This document shows, in pieces, positions 11,189 to 23,691 of a DNA stretch of 64,000 nt. The DNA lies in assembly GCF_030272615.1 (NCBI RefSeq), contig NC_081413.1, positions 335,212,302 through 335,276,301 on the forward strand. The letters are read 5' to 3'. How positions within the stretch are numbered: the stretch's first letter is position 1; each line of letters begins with the position of its first letter. This DNA is from Cryptomeria japonica (taxonomy: Eukaryota > Streptophyta > Pinopsida > Cupressales > Cupressaceae). The position numbers and the translations under genes were made by a program. Below the pieces are notes generated by a model, which saw only the letters and a program-made list of their open reading frames with translations, was not told where the DNA came from and ran no database searches.

Positions 11189-12450
11189 TGTAGACACTTA
11201 AAAATAATTATTTTAATTATTTTTAATTCATCACATAATTAATTAATTAATTATGTTAATTCAAATTCTCCTCAATATTAATTAAAATTAATATTGTCAC
11301 TATAGTATGTAATTGATTTATTTAATAAATCAATCCCTCTCTTTATTCTTCTAAAAATTAAATCCTCACAAATCTTCCTCTTAGCTAATTAATTTCAATT
11401 AATTAGTTTACCTACATGATTCCTACAAATCATCTTCCTGATTCATCATTAACCTAATAAAGTCTTCTAGAAATTCCCTAAACTCACTTAACCATATTCT
11501 TCTAATTTTTAATTCCCTCCACTCATTCTCTCTACTAGTCAAATCCTCCTACGAATCCTATCCCACCTAATCTTTCCTCTAATTCCCCTCCTATGAGTTT
11601 CTAGTGGCTAATCATCATGATTAGCCACAAAGTCAACTCCTTGTCCCTTCCATCCAACCACTAGCTTTAAATGCTCTTTTCCTAGGTGAATGTGAGATTT
11701 TTAAAATCTCACATTCCTCTAGGCATCTCCTCTCCCAAGGATTTTTTACTTCCTTCTTATTCCTCCAATCCCCATGATCATCCCTTTTTGGAGAATTTTA
11801 AATTCCTCCTCCCTATTCTTCAAGGAATTTCACATCCCTTGCTCTTCTCAAGGTACTTTGGGAAGTCTTCCCAATGCACCTTGAGGAGTGTGGAGACAAG
11901 AAATGCCTTTAAGGCATATCTCTTGGTCTCCACACCCTCTCTTGGTCCTTGTGTGAGATCACAATAAATCCTAGCCCTTCATTTTGAATCCATCCTAGCC
12001 ATCCATTCTTCCTCTCTTCTTCCTATAAATTGAGGACTTCATCCCTTCATTCTGCATCTCCAAGTTTAGTAATCTTATGCTGCTAGTTTGTGCCTAGAAA
12101 AGTTATCTTAGCATCCTTACCATGGCAAAATCATCTCCCATCCATACTTGATCATCTCATCCCTATCATCCCTCAAGATCCATCTCATTTGTGCACAACA
12201 TTGGAGAGCCATCCACATCAAGCAAGCAAAAGGAGCACATCAAGTGGAACATCATCAAGGGGCGCCTTCACTTCATCAAGGTCAATCCGAAGGTGAAGGT
12301 ATAAGGTTTGTGAGGTATATGCATCTCATTCTTCTTTTTGTGTGATTCAAATTATGTCTTTTGATTTCATATGTTTCTATAATTTATTTGCTAACTATTC
12401 TACCTCATCAATCTTTTCCCCTCTTCAGGTTCATCTTAACCTATCCTATC
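11189..12450 (+). repeat. 3' LTR of element 1 (right end uncertain)
   Basis: Begins TGTAGACACTTAAAAAT after the polypurine tract. AT-rich U3 with ATTAATTAATT runs; TATA box at 12024-12030. By analogy with the 421 bp from TATA box to LTR end in the 28-kb element, it should end near 12450, but no clear terminal CA plus target duplication could be fixed. Short ORFs at 11686-12345 are not supported as genes. Confidence 0.65.
12024..12030 (+). promoter_or_regulatory. TATA box of element 1 LTR
   Basis: CCTATAAATTGAGGA, typical spacing within an LTR that starts at 11189. Confidence 0.55.
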
Positions 12451-13237
12451 AGGTGACCTAGTCATGAATCTATCAAACACTTGGAGTATCAATCATACAC
12501 TATCAAGCCAACCTCTCCTATTAGTGACACAATTCACACTATCAATCTAGAGTTTTGATCATAAAGTCTATCAATCCAAACCCAAACAAACACTTTATCA
12601 AGTCCTACCAACATCAACATTCAAAATTTCTCACATATCGGCCAAAATCAAGTATGATCGATCATAGAAACAAGTATCTGACATCATCCACTACCTAAAT
12701 ATCAAATTTGCAAACATCAAAATTTTCTCACTATGCCAAATGCGCTAAAATAGTAGTCAAATGTGCTAAAATAGTAATCAAATGTGCTACAATCCTTTTC
12801 ATATGTGCTAATCAAACAACCATATGGGTTAAATTAAACATCAAATACACTATCTACACAGTCCTATGCATTAATTAAAAAATCAAATGCGTTATTTTAT
12901 CTATCAAATGCACTACAATAAGCATTGTATGCGCTAAATTAAAAACATTGAATGCACTAAAAAAAGGTACAACTTAGGGTACAAAAAAACCATGCAAAAA
13001 TGTACCAAAAAAATTAAAAAATCTATCTAAAAAGATTGAAAAATCACACAAAGAGGTTTGAAATCCAACTTACCAGAGGTCCATATGCTGTTGGCCTCTC
13101 AAATCAATGAACTCTCTCAAATCGATGGCGGTGATGAGGTGTAACCATTTTGGTTCTTCTCCTTTTCTATTCTCCAAGCTCCAATCTTCAAATGACAAGT
13201 GCACAAATGAGATGGAAAGAAAGCCCCAAGGGCTTAT
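12450..13237 (+). mobile_element. 3' tail of gypsy element D, left part
   Basis: TATCAA-rich sequence followed by an array (12720-12960) of degenerate ATGCGCTAAAAT / ATGTGCTAA units, then about 280 bp with no frame. The order matches 49520-50500 of the 28-kb element (TATCAA-rich, GTGCTAAC array, CAAATCGATGG segment). The rest of element D to the left is missing. It resumes at 14792 after a solo LTR. Confidence 0.6.
12720..12960. repeat. Short-motif array in tail of element D
   Basis: About ten degenerate copies of a 12-16 bp unit around AAATGYGCTAAAAT. Related to the arrays at 49920-50220 (same orientation) and 24945-25215 (opposite orientation). Confidence 0.65.
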
Positions 13238-14786
13238 TGTAGATAGGAAATTGAGGATCATCAAAGCAATATAAACATTAGCCTAGCTCAATCACGAAAA
13301 CTAAATTGTAGTGACAAATCCTAATTACATTCAATAGAGATGCATAAAAAACAAGACATTCAATTCAAATGCAAACCATCGCAAATGTGAATATCTCCTC
13401 TAGAAATCTCCATTGTCCTTCTTTCTCCTTCAAATTACTTTGTTTTGTGGATCTCACCTTCAAGTGTATAAGTATAATATGAAAGCAAGATTGACAAGAC
13501 GAGATGACAACATAAGGGTACTAGAAGTGTGATTGATTTGACCTTTTCAAAAATGCGATCAATTGGGATCTTTGATTGAAGAAATTCATCCAATTTATAG
13601 ACAAATTGGAGAAATGACAAGATTAGCATGAAGAGATTTGAAAGGAAATTTCAAATAAAAAATGACAAATATGACAAATTATGACAAATTGACACTTTCT
13701 ATGCAAGATTGATTGATTGATAATTATGACAAATTGCTATGTCAAAATTGATTGATTGACAATTATGACAAATTATGACAAATTTGCTATGTCATTCCCA
13801 TGAAATTAGGAGAAATATTAGAGAAAATAGAAAATTAGATGAATTAGAAATTAGGAAATTAGAAAATTGATGAAAATTAGAAAATTAGGAATTAGGAGAA
13901 ATTAGTAAATTGGAAAATTAGGTAAATTAATTAATATTTTCTCATTCATTAATTAATTCACAAAGAAAGGAGGAATTAGTTAGCCAATTTAAATAAATAT
14001 TTAATTGTGACAAGAAGACTTAGGATAAATAAACTATTTAACCTAGAGGGAGAAATGACAAACAAGGTTAAATGAATAAATCATGAAACCCTAGAAGATG
14101 AATTAGAAATACAAGGATGACAATTAGGTCTTGACAAAAGATAATTGATATCGATTCGATTTGATCATGATTTTGACTGACAAAGGACCAATGCTGATAA
14201 GCGATTTGATTGATAAATGCGCCAATTGATGAGGAACAATGACTAATTGATCCAAATTGACATTATTGAGAAGGACGATGATCGATGACAAATCGATCGC
14301 AAAATGACAAGATTGAAAATGTCAATGATCGATGACAAATCAATCGCAAGAGGACAAGATTGAAAATGTCAACGATCGATGACAAATCGATCGCAAGACG
14401 ACAAGATTGATGACAAATTGATTGCAAAATGACAAGATTGACCAAAGGACAAGAATCGATGATGAATCGATCACAAGATGACAAGATGGAAAAGAGGACA
14501 AAACCCTAATTAGGATTGACGATGTCCAAAATGATGACAAATGAACACGCACATTGATGCGACAGGATAAGATCGATCAAAATCATGACTGAAGATTGTT
14601 ATCGACAAGACCAAATTTGAAAGCAAGACAAATGAAGAATGCAAAAGAAGGACTCAATGCTCGCAAATGATAAAGACCAAGTGCGCAACATAGAAGAAAT
14701 GTTACCAAGTGCGCAACATAAAATAAGGCAATGAGCAAATGTTAAAGTATGACTCCGCAAGTGTTGACCATTTTTAGACATCTACA
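13238..14786 (-). mobile_element. Solo LTR, family C, with TSD CTTAT
   Basis: 1,549 bp starting TGTAGAT and ending ATCTACA, so the termini form a 7-bp inverted repeat. Flanked by CTTAT at 13233-13237 and 14787-14791. The TATA box on the minus strand (13593-13599) sets the orientation. It matches the LTR at 58395-59769. No internal region is present, so it is a recombined solo LTR. The 14100-14550 part is built of GACAAATCGATCGCAA-type repeats. No coding frame. Confidence 0.85.
13593..13599 (-). promoter_or_regulatory. TATA box of family C solo LTR
   Basis: GTCTATAAATTGGATG on the minus strand, conserved at 58738-58744 in the second family C LTR. Confidence 0.55.
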
Positions 14787-14791
14787 CTTAT

Positions 14792-15158
14792 ATATCCAGT
14801 GTTGATGTAAGTGGGATGTGTTTCCTAGATGGATGTGTGGGGCATGTGTGTGCTATTCTTGGACCACATTTTTAGAAATCAAACATTTTTTTTTTATCGG
14901 GAGATCAAAATCGAAAAAATTTAAAAATCCAAAAAATCAAAATATTGTCAAAAATCAACAACATCGACTTGATCATCAAATTTTTCTCAATTCATCTCCC
15001 GAGGCATTATTATCATATCGACATCCAAATCAATATTTGGGACACCATATCAAAACCAAATTTGGCAACGACATCAAAATAAATTTTTTTGGTAACATAT
15101 CAAGCGATTTTTCTTTAAATTAACATGTGGTCACACATCACTTCAAAGAGGGGTAAAA
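14792..15158 (+). mobile_element. 3' tail of gypsy element D, right part, with polypurine tract
   Basis: Resumes the element D tail after the family C solo LTR and ends in the polypurine tract TTCAAAGAGGGGTAAAA (15142-15158). Comparable to 50500-50722 (TTCAAAGAGGGGCAAAA). No coding frame. Confidence 0.7.
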
Positions 15159-16600
15159 TGTAGACACCTATTTCTGTCCACTTAATTAAAAGAATTTTAT
15201 TTGTTTAATTATCATTCATCCATCCATTAATTAAATTAAGAATTAATTAATGTCTCTTTTTTTATTTATGCTATTAATCAAATTAAATATTTGATTAATT
15301 AACCTTTCTTCTATTAATTGAATAAATCCTATTTATTTGTTTAGATCCCCTTTCCACATTTAATTGAATTTACATTTAATTAAATTCATCTTCCGATATA
15401 AATAAATCAATATTTATTTTTAAATTATCCCCCCCCCCCTACTTGTGTTTCCCTACAAATGCAAGTTGCACCCATTAATTGAAATAAATCATTTTATTTT
15501 GATTAAAAATCCTAAATTCTCCTACAAGATCCACTTTCATCCTAATCATTCTTCTAGAAACCTCCTAAATCCCACTTAATTAAATCAAATTGTGTCCTAA
15601 ACATTGTCACATTCTTAGGCAAAAAATAAGTCACTTATCAAACCCTTAAAGTCTTCATAAACCATTAAAGACTTTGTGTCTCCAACAAGTTAAAATCCAA
15701 AGTATTCAATAACCATTAATGATTAACTCAACCTCAACCCTTGGTTAGAGACTTTCGCTCCAACTTAACCGTTATCTAACCCATGGGTCTCTTCAAGCAT
15801 TTATTGCTTTGACCATGGTTATCCATTAACTCTTGCACAAGATTTTATCCTTTGGGTAAAAGCATTATCCAATAACTGAACCATAACCTTACCTCCTAAG
15901 GTAACCACCATATCTTCCTAGGTATTTAATGCCTCTTACATCTCCTCTCAAGCCTCCTCATGGTGACACTTGTCAACCTCGGATTGGGTTGAAAATCTCA
16001 CAAGGATTGAAGATCATTCAATCCTAACCCTTGTTAATATTACTCAATCTTAACCCTCCAATTGCCCATTTCTTCTATAAATAGGCTTCCTTTCCTTCAT
16101 TATTCATCATCCAAGTCTTCATGCATCTAAGTTATAGTCTCATTTCTTCAAGCATTTTAGCCTCTCTTTGATAATAGAAATTAGATCATTTAGTAGCATT
16201 AGAATAATTCATGTTTAGCATATCATAGCATATCATGTTAGTAATAGATCATCTTAGTATCATCTTCATGCTAGCTTAAACATCATACTAATCTCATCAT
16301 CTTGCACCATATCATAGCTAATTTCATATCAATATCATGATAAGATCTTAGTTGCTTTGCATTTGGATCTTTGATCATATATCCCTCATTCTTTAGGTAG
16401 TCATCCTAGAGATCAAGTGCTCATCCAAGTTGAGAGCCACCTTGATTTGAAGGATCCTTGGAGATAGAGAACAATGGAACAATCTTAGGAGATGGATGAT
16501 TAATTTTTTTGTCATTTAGATCTTTGTTTTGTTATGTTTCATTGGTATACTTTCTTGTCTATGTTGTTGATTGGCTAACCCTTATTTTACGCATACAATA
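15159..16600 (+). repeat. 3' LTR of element D (right end uncertain)
   Basis: Begins TGTAGACACCTATTTC after the polypurine tract. AT-rich U3; TATA box TATAAATA at 16076-16083. The end is probably near 16500-16600, where it meets the LINE; I could not fix the boundary. Confidence 0.65.
16076..16083 (+). promoter_or_regulatory. TATA box of element D LTR
   Basis: TTCTATAAATAGGCTTCC, a strong plant TATA box about 920 bp after the LTR start. Confidence 0.6.
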
Positions 16601-16908
16601 GGCAATATGAAAAATGAGAGCAAGTGCACAAGGGGTTTGGGACTTAAGAATTTTTTTGTATCTTAATAATCTTTTTACATTGCTAGATTGGTCGCCAACA
16701 AGTTCAAAAAGTTAATAAAGAGAGAATCCTATAAGGGGTTGAGTTTTCCTACTATTTCAATCAATAATTATATGAAAATAAGGGTTGATTGTTCATATTT
16801 TGAGCCAAAAATTATAAAATTTAAAATCATTTTGAATAGACTCACAGGAGGGAGCTCTGCAACTAGGGCACATTTTCCATAAGTTGTTCTTGGTTGTAGG
16901 CTCGAGCA

Positions 16909-18896
16909 GTGATCGAGGATACCATTCTGCACTGGGTGGCCCCCGAATTTAATGCTCTCCACCTACCACCAATGGAGGTGGTTATTAATGATGGTAAAGA
17001 TGGAGAGAATGTTTATTTTCATCTGTATGTCCAATTGAAGATAAACATAGAGCATTTGCAGAGGTCCTTTCAGCAGGCCCTTGAGGAAAGGAAGGTGGAT
17101 TTTATGACTGAAGTGAGGTTTGAAAGTTGCAAAGATGATGTGTCCCTTCCCCTCCAAGAAGAAGGTAAGGCTCCTCATGCCAAAAAATGCATCATCAAGC
17201 CAAATTATTCCATGTCTTCTATAATTTCTAATGAGATAGGAAGGCTTACAGAGTCGGTTGTCTTTCTTGCTGCTCTTGATATAGATAGCGTTTCGTCTAG
17301 ATAATTCATCAATAATTAGTTTCATGATACTTGGTGTAAAAAACTAGGGTTGCAATTTTCCTATTCTAGAATGATTCAACATGGTCTCTTCCTAATTGTT
17401 TTCAAGGATTTTGCGTGCCAAAAAAAAGCCCTAGATAGACAATTCTGGGATATTGGGAATTCTTGCTTCAAAGTTATCAATTGGGCTCCTGAATTTTGTT
17501 ATGATGAAGTCATGGCTCTTTCCAACCCGAGGTGGGTAGTCATAAAAAAGGTTCCTCCGTTTCTTTGGAATTGTATTGCTAAAATTGTTGAACCTCTAGG
17601 TAAGGTTCTGAGGGTTGATTCTTCCTTGACTCTCCTCCCACATTTGGATGCGAGAGCACTGATTGCCTTTAACCCGAGCTCTGATTTCCCTGATGAGCTT
17701 GAAATCCAGTTTGATGAAATTTCCTTCAATTGCCTATTGGAATACATGGGAGATATTAATGCATGTTTTATTTGTAGAAAAAGTGGTCACCTTAAGAAGA
17801 ACTGCCCAATTGTAGTCAAGCGTACCCCCAGCCTAATGCCTCTCATGAGCCTCCTCGCCAATCCAATCTGCCCGTGTCTTCATCTATTGCTAACCTTGCT
17901 ATTGAAAAGAGCTCAACAGAGCCTCTGCAAAATCACCCTGTTCATCCAATATCTTCCCCTAATGTTGCCCCTAACCTTGAGATAAATCCCTCTGAGAACG
18001 GTTCTATGGAGCATAATTTTGCCCCCTCCATGGCTGAGAGTATCCATAAGTATAAAAAGGTTCTCAAAGAGGCCAATGAAGCTGCAAAGCCTCCTTGTAA
18101 CCCAATATTTTATAAAAATGACTCTTCGAGCCCCCTTAAGGGACCAAGAACACATAATGCCCAACACATTGTTCTTGAAAAATTACAAAAAGTGGCAGAA
18201 GCTAGGAAACAATTGGAATTGGCCATTGTCTCGCAGAAGGTTGAAATAGATATTGCTACTCCTCGATCCTCCATGGAGTGTGGGGTTGGGACTAGTGGAG
18301 ATGAGGTCCCCATCTCCAATAGGGTGTCCAATGTAGACTAGGGTGCTCATACTCCTTGCGACCCTGATGCAAGGGAAAAAAATGGACCCCTAGTTGGTGA
18401 TATTAACAATTGTGATAATATGATTCTAAGTGTTAATCAAGGGTTGGGACATGAAGCTATTTTAAAGCCTATCAAAACTTCTCCAGATACATATGTTGAC
18501 ATTGAGGGTCTGCAACTTGTCATGGAGACTCCTAGGTCTACACTTGGTGATGTTGGTGGGGACCGTGACCCCACCCCTGCACTAAATGAAGGGAAGGTTG
18601 ATGGATCTAGTAGTACCCCAATGGGTAGGGGTGAGAATCCTATGGTTTGCAAGGATATTATTATTTACCCGACTGCCCCCTGTTTTGTGTTTGGCCTAAA
18701 CAATAAAGTGGCTGAATCTTTTGAAGTTAAAACTCAGAAGACTAGGAGGAAAATATCTCCAAAAACTCCCAAAGAGCTTATTAGTAGAAAGGAATCAATG
18801 GGCTCTAAGCAACTATCTAAGTGCAGAAAAAAGAGGGGCAAACCAAACTCTGTGGTTGCCTTTGATTCTAGTAACCTTAACAATAAAGAGAAATGA
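16909..18896 (+). pseudogene. LINE ORF1 (RNA-binding, CCHC)
   Basis: ORF1 proteins of plant L1 elements bind the element RNA. The N-terminal part (16909-17304) and the DUF4283-like part (from about 17310) share one frame, interrupted by TAA at 17302 and a nearby TAG. A CCHC knuckle CFICRKSGHLKKNC lies at 17764-17805. After it a frameshift near 17830-17870 moves the reading into the frame that continues through a low-complexity, Ser/Pro/Lys-rich C-terminus to TGA at 18894. One more stop is at about 18339. No intact product. Confidence 0.75.
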
Positions 18897-18956
18897 CCTA
18901 AGTGTTTTAAAGGGTTTAAACTCCTCCTGGAATCTTCTAACTAAAAATTACAAGAA

Positions 18957-21464
18957 TTATTAAAACCATCTCATGGAACATTAGGGGCATGGAAGCCCCA
19001 TATCGAAAATACATTGTTAAGAGATTTTTAAATATGCATAAGGATTTAGATTGCTTGATGTTCAATATCTAAAGTCAAGTGGGCTTACTCTTGAGATTGG
19101 TCTTAAGTGTATCTAGAAGGATTCTAGGTTCTTCTACACTAATCATTCTAAAGGTAAGGGGGGTACTACAATTCTCCTTATCCCAAAATGGGCCAATAAG
19201 GTCCTCCAGTGGGGGCAATCTCCTTGTGCTAGAGCGGTATGGGTGATCATTAAAGTTGATGAGGTGGAGTTTGGTATTTGTTCAATTTATGCCCCTAATG
19301 ACTATAGGGAGAGGGTGGAGTTATGGAATTGGCTATCATCTCTTGGAGACTTTAATATGATTGAGCATTCTCAGGATAAAAGGTGTGGCTCAAAATTTGA
19401 ATGGAAAGGGGTTGAAAGACTACACTGGGATAGGATGGTTAACAAATTGAGACTTATTGATCCAATAGTGTGGAGAAAGGAAGAGCTCAAATCCATTTGG
19501 TTTACCTGGTGCAACTACCAACAACTTAGTAGGAGGGTATACTACAGATTGGATAGATTTTACAATAATAGAGATTTCTTTGAGATCCAAAAAGATGTTA
19601 GAGGGGAAAAATATTTTGTTAGCCCCTAAACTCTTTCAGACCACCACCCTATTATTATCTCACTAGGGTTGGTGAATCCCATGGCTTCCACACCAAATCC
19701 AAGTAGTTCTTTTTTTGGCGAATGTGGCTCTCTTGGAGGATGTAGATATCAGATGTGCTATAGGTTATATTAGGATGCTTAATAAACACAATAAATCCTT
19801 AACTTCTTGTGTAGATAAATGGAATCAATGTGCCAAAAGTTGGAGGACCTTATGTCAAGCAGTTGGGAAAAATATTTCAAAAGACTGAAAGATATCTAAA
19901 TTACAAGGGCACAATGAACTATGTAGGGCTGAACTTGAGCTCCAAAATTACCTAAAGAGTGAGTAGCTAACACAAAACCTAATAGGTAATAAAGAAATAC
20001 TTAGGAGGATGCAAAATGATAAGATAAAGGGATTGAGGACTAGGTCCATAGGTTGGAGATAGGGGTTCCAAGTTCTTCTTTCAGATCCTTAGGATGAAGG
20101 AATCTAAGGAGAAGATTCACTGCATTTGGGAGGGAGACATGAACTTCTCTGAACCTAGGGATATTCTTCAATGATTTTCACATTTCTACCAAGATCTATT
20201 CATTGCTAAGTCGGGGGATAAGGTTCAATATAAGGCTAGATTCCTCATTGGTAATCTTGTTCCAAACAAATTGGGAGAGGAGGATAGGTCTTAGGTTGGT
20301 AGATCGTTATATAAGGAGGAGATTGAGAAGGCCATATTGTCTTTAAGCAATGATAAATCATTGGGCCTAGATGGTTTTCCTATTGAGTTTTACAAGAAGA
20401 ATATTAAGTGGATTTCAGATGATCTACTTATTCTATATAATGAGGCAATTGACATTGGCACTCTGGGCAAAGACATCAACCAAGGTCTTATTAAGCTGCT
20501 TTCAAAAGATAGAGAAAAAACATTGCTGAAAAACTGGAGACCTATCACATATCTTAATGTGTCATATAATATCCTTGCCAAAGTAATCACTACTTGAATT
20601 GAAGATGTCCTTCCTAATATAGTCATCCCTACCCATATTGGCTTTTTTAAAGGGAGATTCATCCTTCAAAATTTTATTACATGTTGGGAGTCGCTCAATT
20701 AGGCTAAGGAGACTGGGCATCAGAGGGCTATGTTACTAATTGACTTCGAGAAAGCATATGAAAGGATTGAATGGGGGTTTATTCTTCAAATGCTTAGGAG
20801 TTGGGGATTTCCTGAGATATTTTGCAAGATGGTGAATACATTACTTTTCTATGCCAATGCTATGGTGGAGGTAAATGGTTTAAGATCAAAATGCTTCACT
20901 TTATCCAGATCCATCAGACAGGGGTGCCCACTAGCTCCTGCTTTATTTGTTCTTGCTGCAAATGCTTTATAATACATGTTGAGAAATAATAATATTTCAC
21001 CTAGAGTCAGAGGTATAAGGAATCCTAACAATGAATAGGTTGTGAATGTGCAGTTTGTAGATGACACAACAATATTGTTGTCTTTGGAAGAAAAGAATGT
21101 GGGTTCTCTACTTAAGAATATTAAAATATTTTGTCAAGCCTCGGGTAGTAAAATCTCTCTTCATAAATCCTGTTTGCTTGGCTGGGAGAATGAGCCTCTG
21201 AGATGGTTTCCAAAGTTATCTCTAAAGTGGGAAGGGCCTAATCAAATTGTCAGGTATCTTGGTATCCAGTTCTATGTTTCCCCCAACTTGAAAGAGATGT
21301 GGGGATGGATTAGATGTAAGATTGATAAGAAGCTTGCCAAGTGGAATAGGATTTTTTTATCACTTGCGGGAAAGTACAAAGTCTGTCAGAAGATATTGTC
21401 TTTCTTCAATATCTACTTTTCCTCTACATGGCTTTTCTGCAATTACAATTCAACCATATTATGA
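18957..21464 (+). pseudogene. LINE ORF2 (endonuclease and reverse transcriptase), broken
   Basis: ORF2 nicks target DNA and copies the RNA at the nick. The endonuclease starts ISWNIRGMEAPYRKYIVKRF (18966), with GDFNMI near 19355 and SDHHPII near 19640, matching apurinic-type endonuclease motifs. RT: SLSNDKSLGLDGFPIEFYK (20340), LLIDFEKAYERIEW (20735), RQGCPLAPALF (20920), and the catalytic FVDDT near 21057. The RT fragments share one frame; the endonuclease and 19690-20330 contain frameshifts and stops. It ends before the C-terminal domain. Confidence 0.8.
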
Positions 21465-21826
21465 AGCAAATTATAAATTTCCTGAAACCCTCACCAAAAC
21501 CACAAGCCAAGCTTCCAAGCAAACAGTATAGCATCCAATCATCAGACCAGGACCATCTCACTAAATATGAACATGAGTATCATGAATAATCCAATTGCAT
21601 AACTAAATCATACCGAAGCATATAGGATCGTGTCGGATCCAATCCAACCAGAAACCACACAACCTACCGAGATGAGAAGAGTGCCGGTAAATCATCCAAA
21701 ACAGCTAGTGTTGACATCAATGACAAAACATCAATGCAATGCATAATCAATTCCTCCAAATGGCCAACATATGTTACTCTAATTGTATATCTGAATGGTG
21801 TTTCCATCAATGCCAAAGGGGGAGAA
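21465..21826 (+). mobile_element. Copia 3' internal remnant with polypurine tract
   Basis: No coding frame. The last bases CCAAAGGGGGAGAA (21813-21826) are the typical copia polypurine tract directly before the LTR start TGTTGGTATT. Just upstream, GTGTTGACATCAATG (21709-21723) resembles the inner part of the copia LTRs at 42149 and 47788, so an inverted LTR remnant may be included. Confidence 0.6.
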
Positions 21827-23691
21827 TGTTGGTATTTGGTATAACTGATACAGATGAGGTGATGCAGTTGAGGATGGATGATTGCACCGGTAGAGGATGT
21901 AAGACTATTTGTGATGAGGAGATTGAGATTTTGTGACTAGATGACTTGATCAGTTATTTGTGTTGTCATTGATGGAAAATGATATCAAATGATGATTATT
22001 GATGTTCTTGATGTTTTGTTTTGTCATCTAAGTAATTTGGTTTACTAGAAGACAGGGTTTACCGACAGAGAACTGAAGTCTTTGAAACAGGACTTTAAAC
22101 GGTAAATCAAAGATTCTTTGATTGAATTGGATGATTGGTAATGATTGGTTATTTGTGTTTTGGAATGTGAACTTGTATCATGGAAAGGGGTATTTGACCA
22201 GAACTGGAACTGTGATAACTCCTGGAAGGAATGTTTCAAATTTCTGATGAAGTTTTGCTAAGGTTTTAATAGGGTTTAAGACCGGTGAAGAAATCATCAA
22301 ATTGGTAAGGATTTTTGTTATGACAGTGATCGACGATGAGTCTACATGAAGGTGGTAACACGACACAACCTATGTGAAATGTTTGATTTATTTTTTGGCA
22401 TGATTCAAGAAAGAATTTCTTGGGAAACAACTAAACACTTAGTGGAGTGTTTTGAGGTTTTGACTATGGTACATATTGGATTTTCGTGATGGGAACTATG
22501 ATCAACCAACAATTGATATTGCATTTTAATTTGATGTAATGATTTGTATATTGATCTGATATGATCTCTTATGATTTGTATTGCAAATTCATGATGTACG
22601 TAGGGTTTAGTGGCCGACCTAGTTGAGATGGCTATTTAGGATGGCACAATTGATGTTTATTATGTCGACAGTCTTGAGAGAATGTGTTGAGACATCCAAG
22701 AGAAGTGTGAGATCTTCCTAATAGTTGTAGAGTGTTGAGCATAACTAGATCTGATTTAGCAAGCTTAGAAGTGCAAGTAACAAATCACTTTTTCACTGTT
22801 GTTTCCTAACAGTTGCAAAAGGTTGAATCCCTTAAACGGGTAGGTCCTAACATGCCTTAAACATTTAAGTCCCCTAACAAGGCATCTCTCAAAAGAGTGT
22901 TAAATCCTCTCATGAGGTTGATCCTAACAGATCATCAAGCTCCTAACCGAGTTGTTAGGCAAATCCCTTGATCAGGTGACTCCAAACAGGGTTTGCTCCT
23001 AACAGGGCATATTGTAAGCTCCTAACAAGGTGCACTTCAAAAGAGTACAAATATTTGTGGGTTTCAATTCCCATCGTGGTTTTTCCCTATTTGGGTTTCC
23101 ACGTAAAAAATTATGGTGTTCATGTGTGGAATGCTTTTCATGTGATGTTCTTGCTTATGTTATATTTCATGCACTATTTATGAGTACACCAGTTATGATG
23201 TTTTATCAGAGGTTAATCAAAGGTTACCAGTACTAGGATTATCAAAGGTTACCAGTAATAGATCATCAAGCTCCTAAACAGGTTGCTAGGCAAATCCCTT
23301 AAGCAGGTGACTCCTAACAGTGTCTACTCCTAACAAATCATATTGTAAGCTCCTAACAGGGCTAAGCTCCTAATAGGGCATAATTCAAAACAATGCAAAT
23401 ATTTGTGGGTGCCAACTCCCACAATAGTTTTTTCCTATTTGAGTTTCCACATAAAAAATTATGGTGTTCATGTGTGGAATGCTTTTCATGTGAAGTTCTT
23501 GTTTATGTTACATTTCATGCACTATTTCTGAGTACACCGGTTATGATGTCTTATCAGAGGTTTATCAAAGGTTACCGGTGCTGATAAGAGTTGGTAGAGA
23601 AAGTGTTTTATATGGTTGATGATGATAATGAGTTGGTAAATGATCAAATTTATATGACTGCTTAAGTGGTGAAAGAATTGTTAGATGTGGT
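21827..23691 (+). repeat. Copia 3' LTR, left part (split by 28-kb element)
   Basis: Starts TGTTGGTATTTGG after the polypurine tract. It is interrupted at 23691 by the gypsy element and resumes at 51843. Together the two parts give about 2.04 kb. It contains a 331-bp tandem duplication (22929-23585) and many CTCCTAACAGGG-type short repeats (22800-23380). Confidence 0.75.
22929..23585 (+). repeat. 331-bp tandem duplication inside copia LTR
   Basis: Unit 1 starts AGATCATCAAGCTCC at 22929 and unit 2 at 23260. Both contain the ATTATGGTGTTCATGTGTGG segment and end in TATCAAAGGTTACC. The open frames at 23030 and 23393 are copies of each other because of this duplication and are not supported as genes. 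Confidence 0.8.

Larger units (their letters stand above)
16600..21464 (+). mobile_element. L1-type LINE, 3' truncated
   Basis: Two-ORF non-LTR retrotransposon of the plant L1 type: ORF1 with a DUF4283-like domain and zinc knuckle, ORF2 with endonuclease and RT. It breaks off in the RT C-terminal region at about 21464, where copia-related sequence begins, so the 3' end and poly(A) tail are missing. The 5' boundary lies somewhere in 16600-16900, where I see no gene. Confidence 0.8.
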
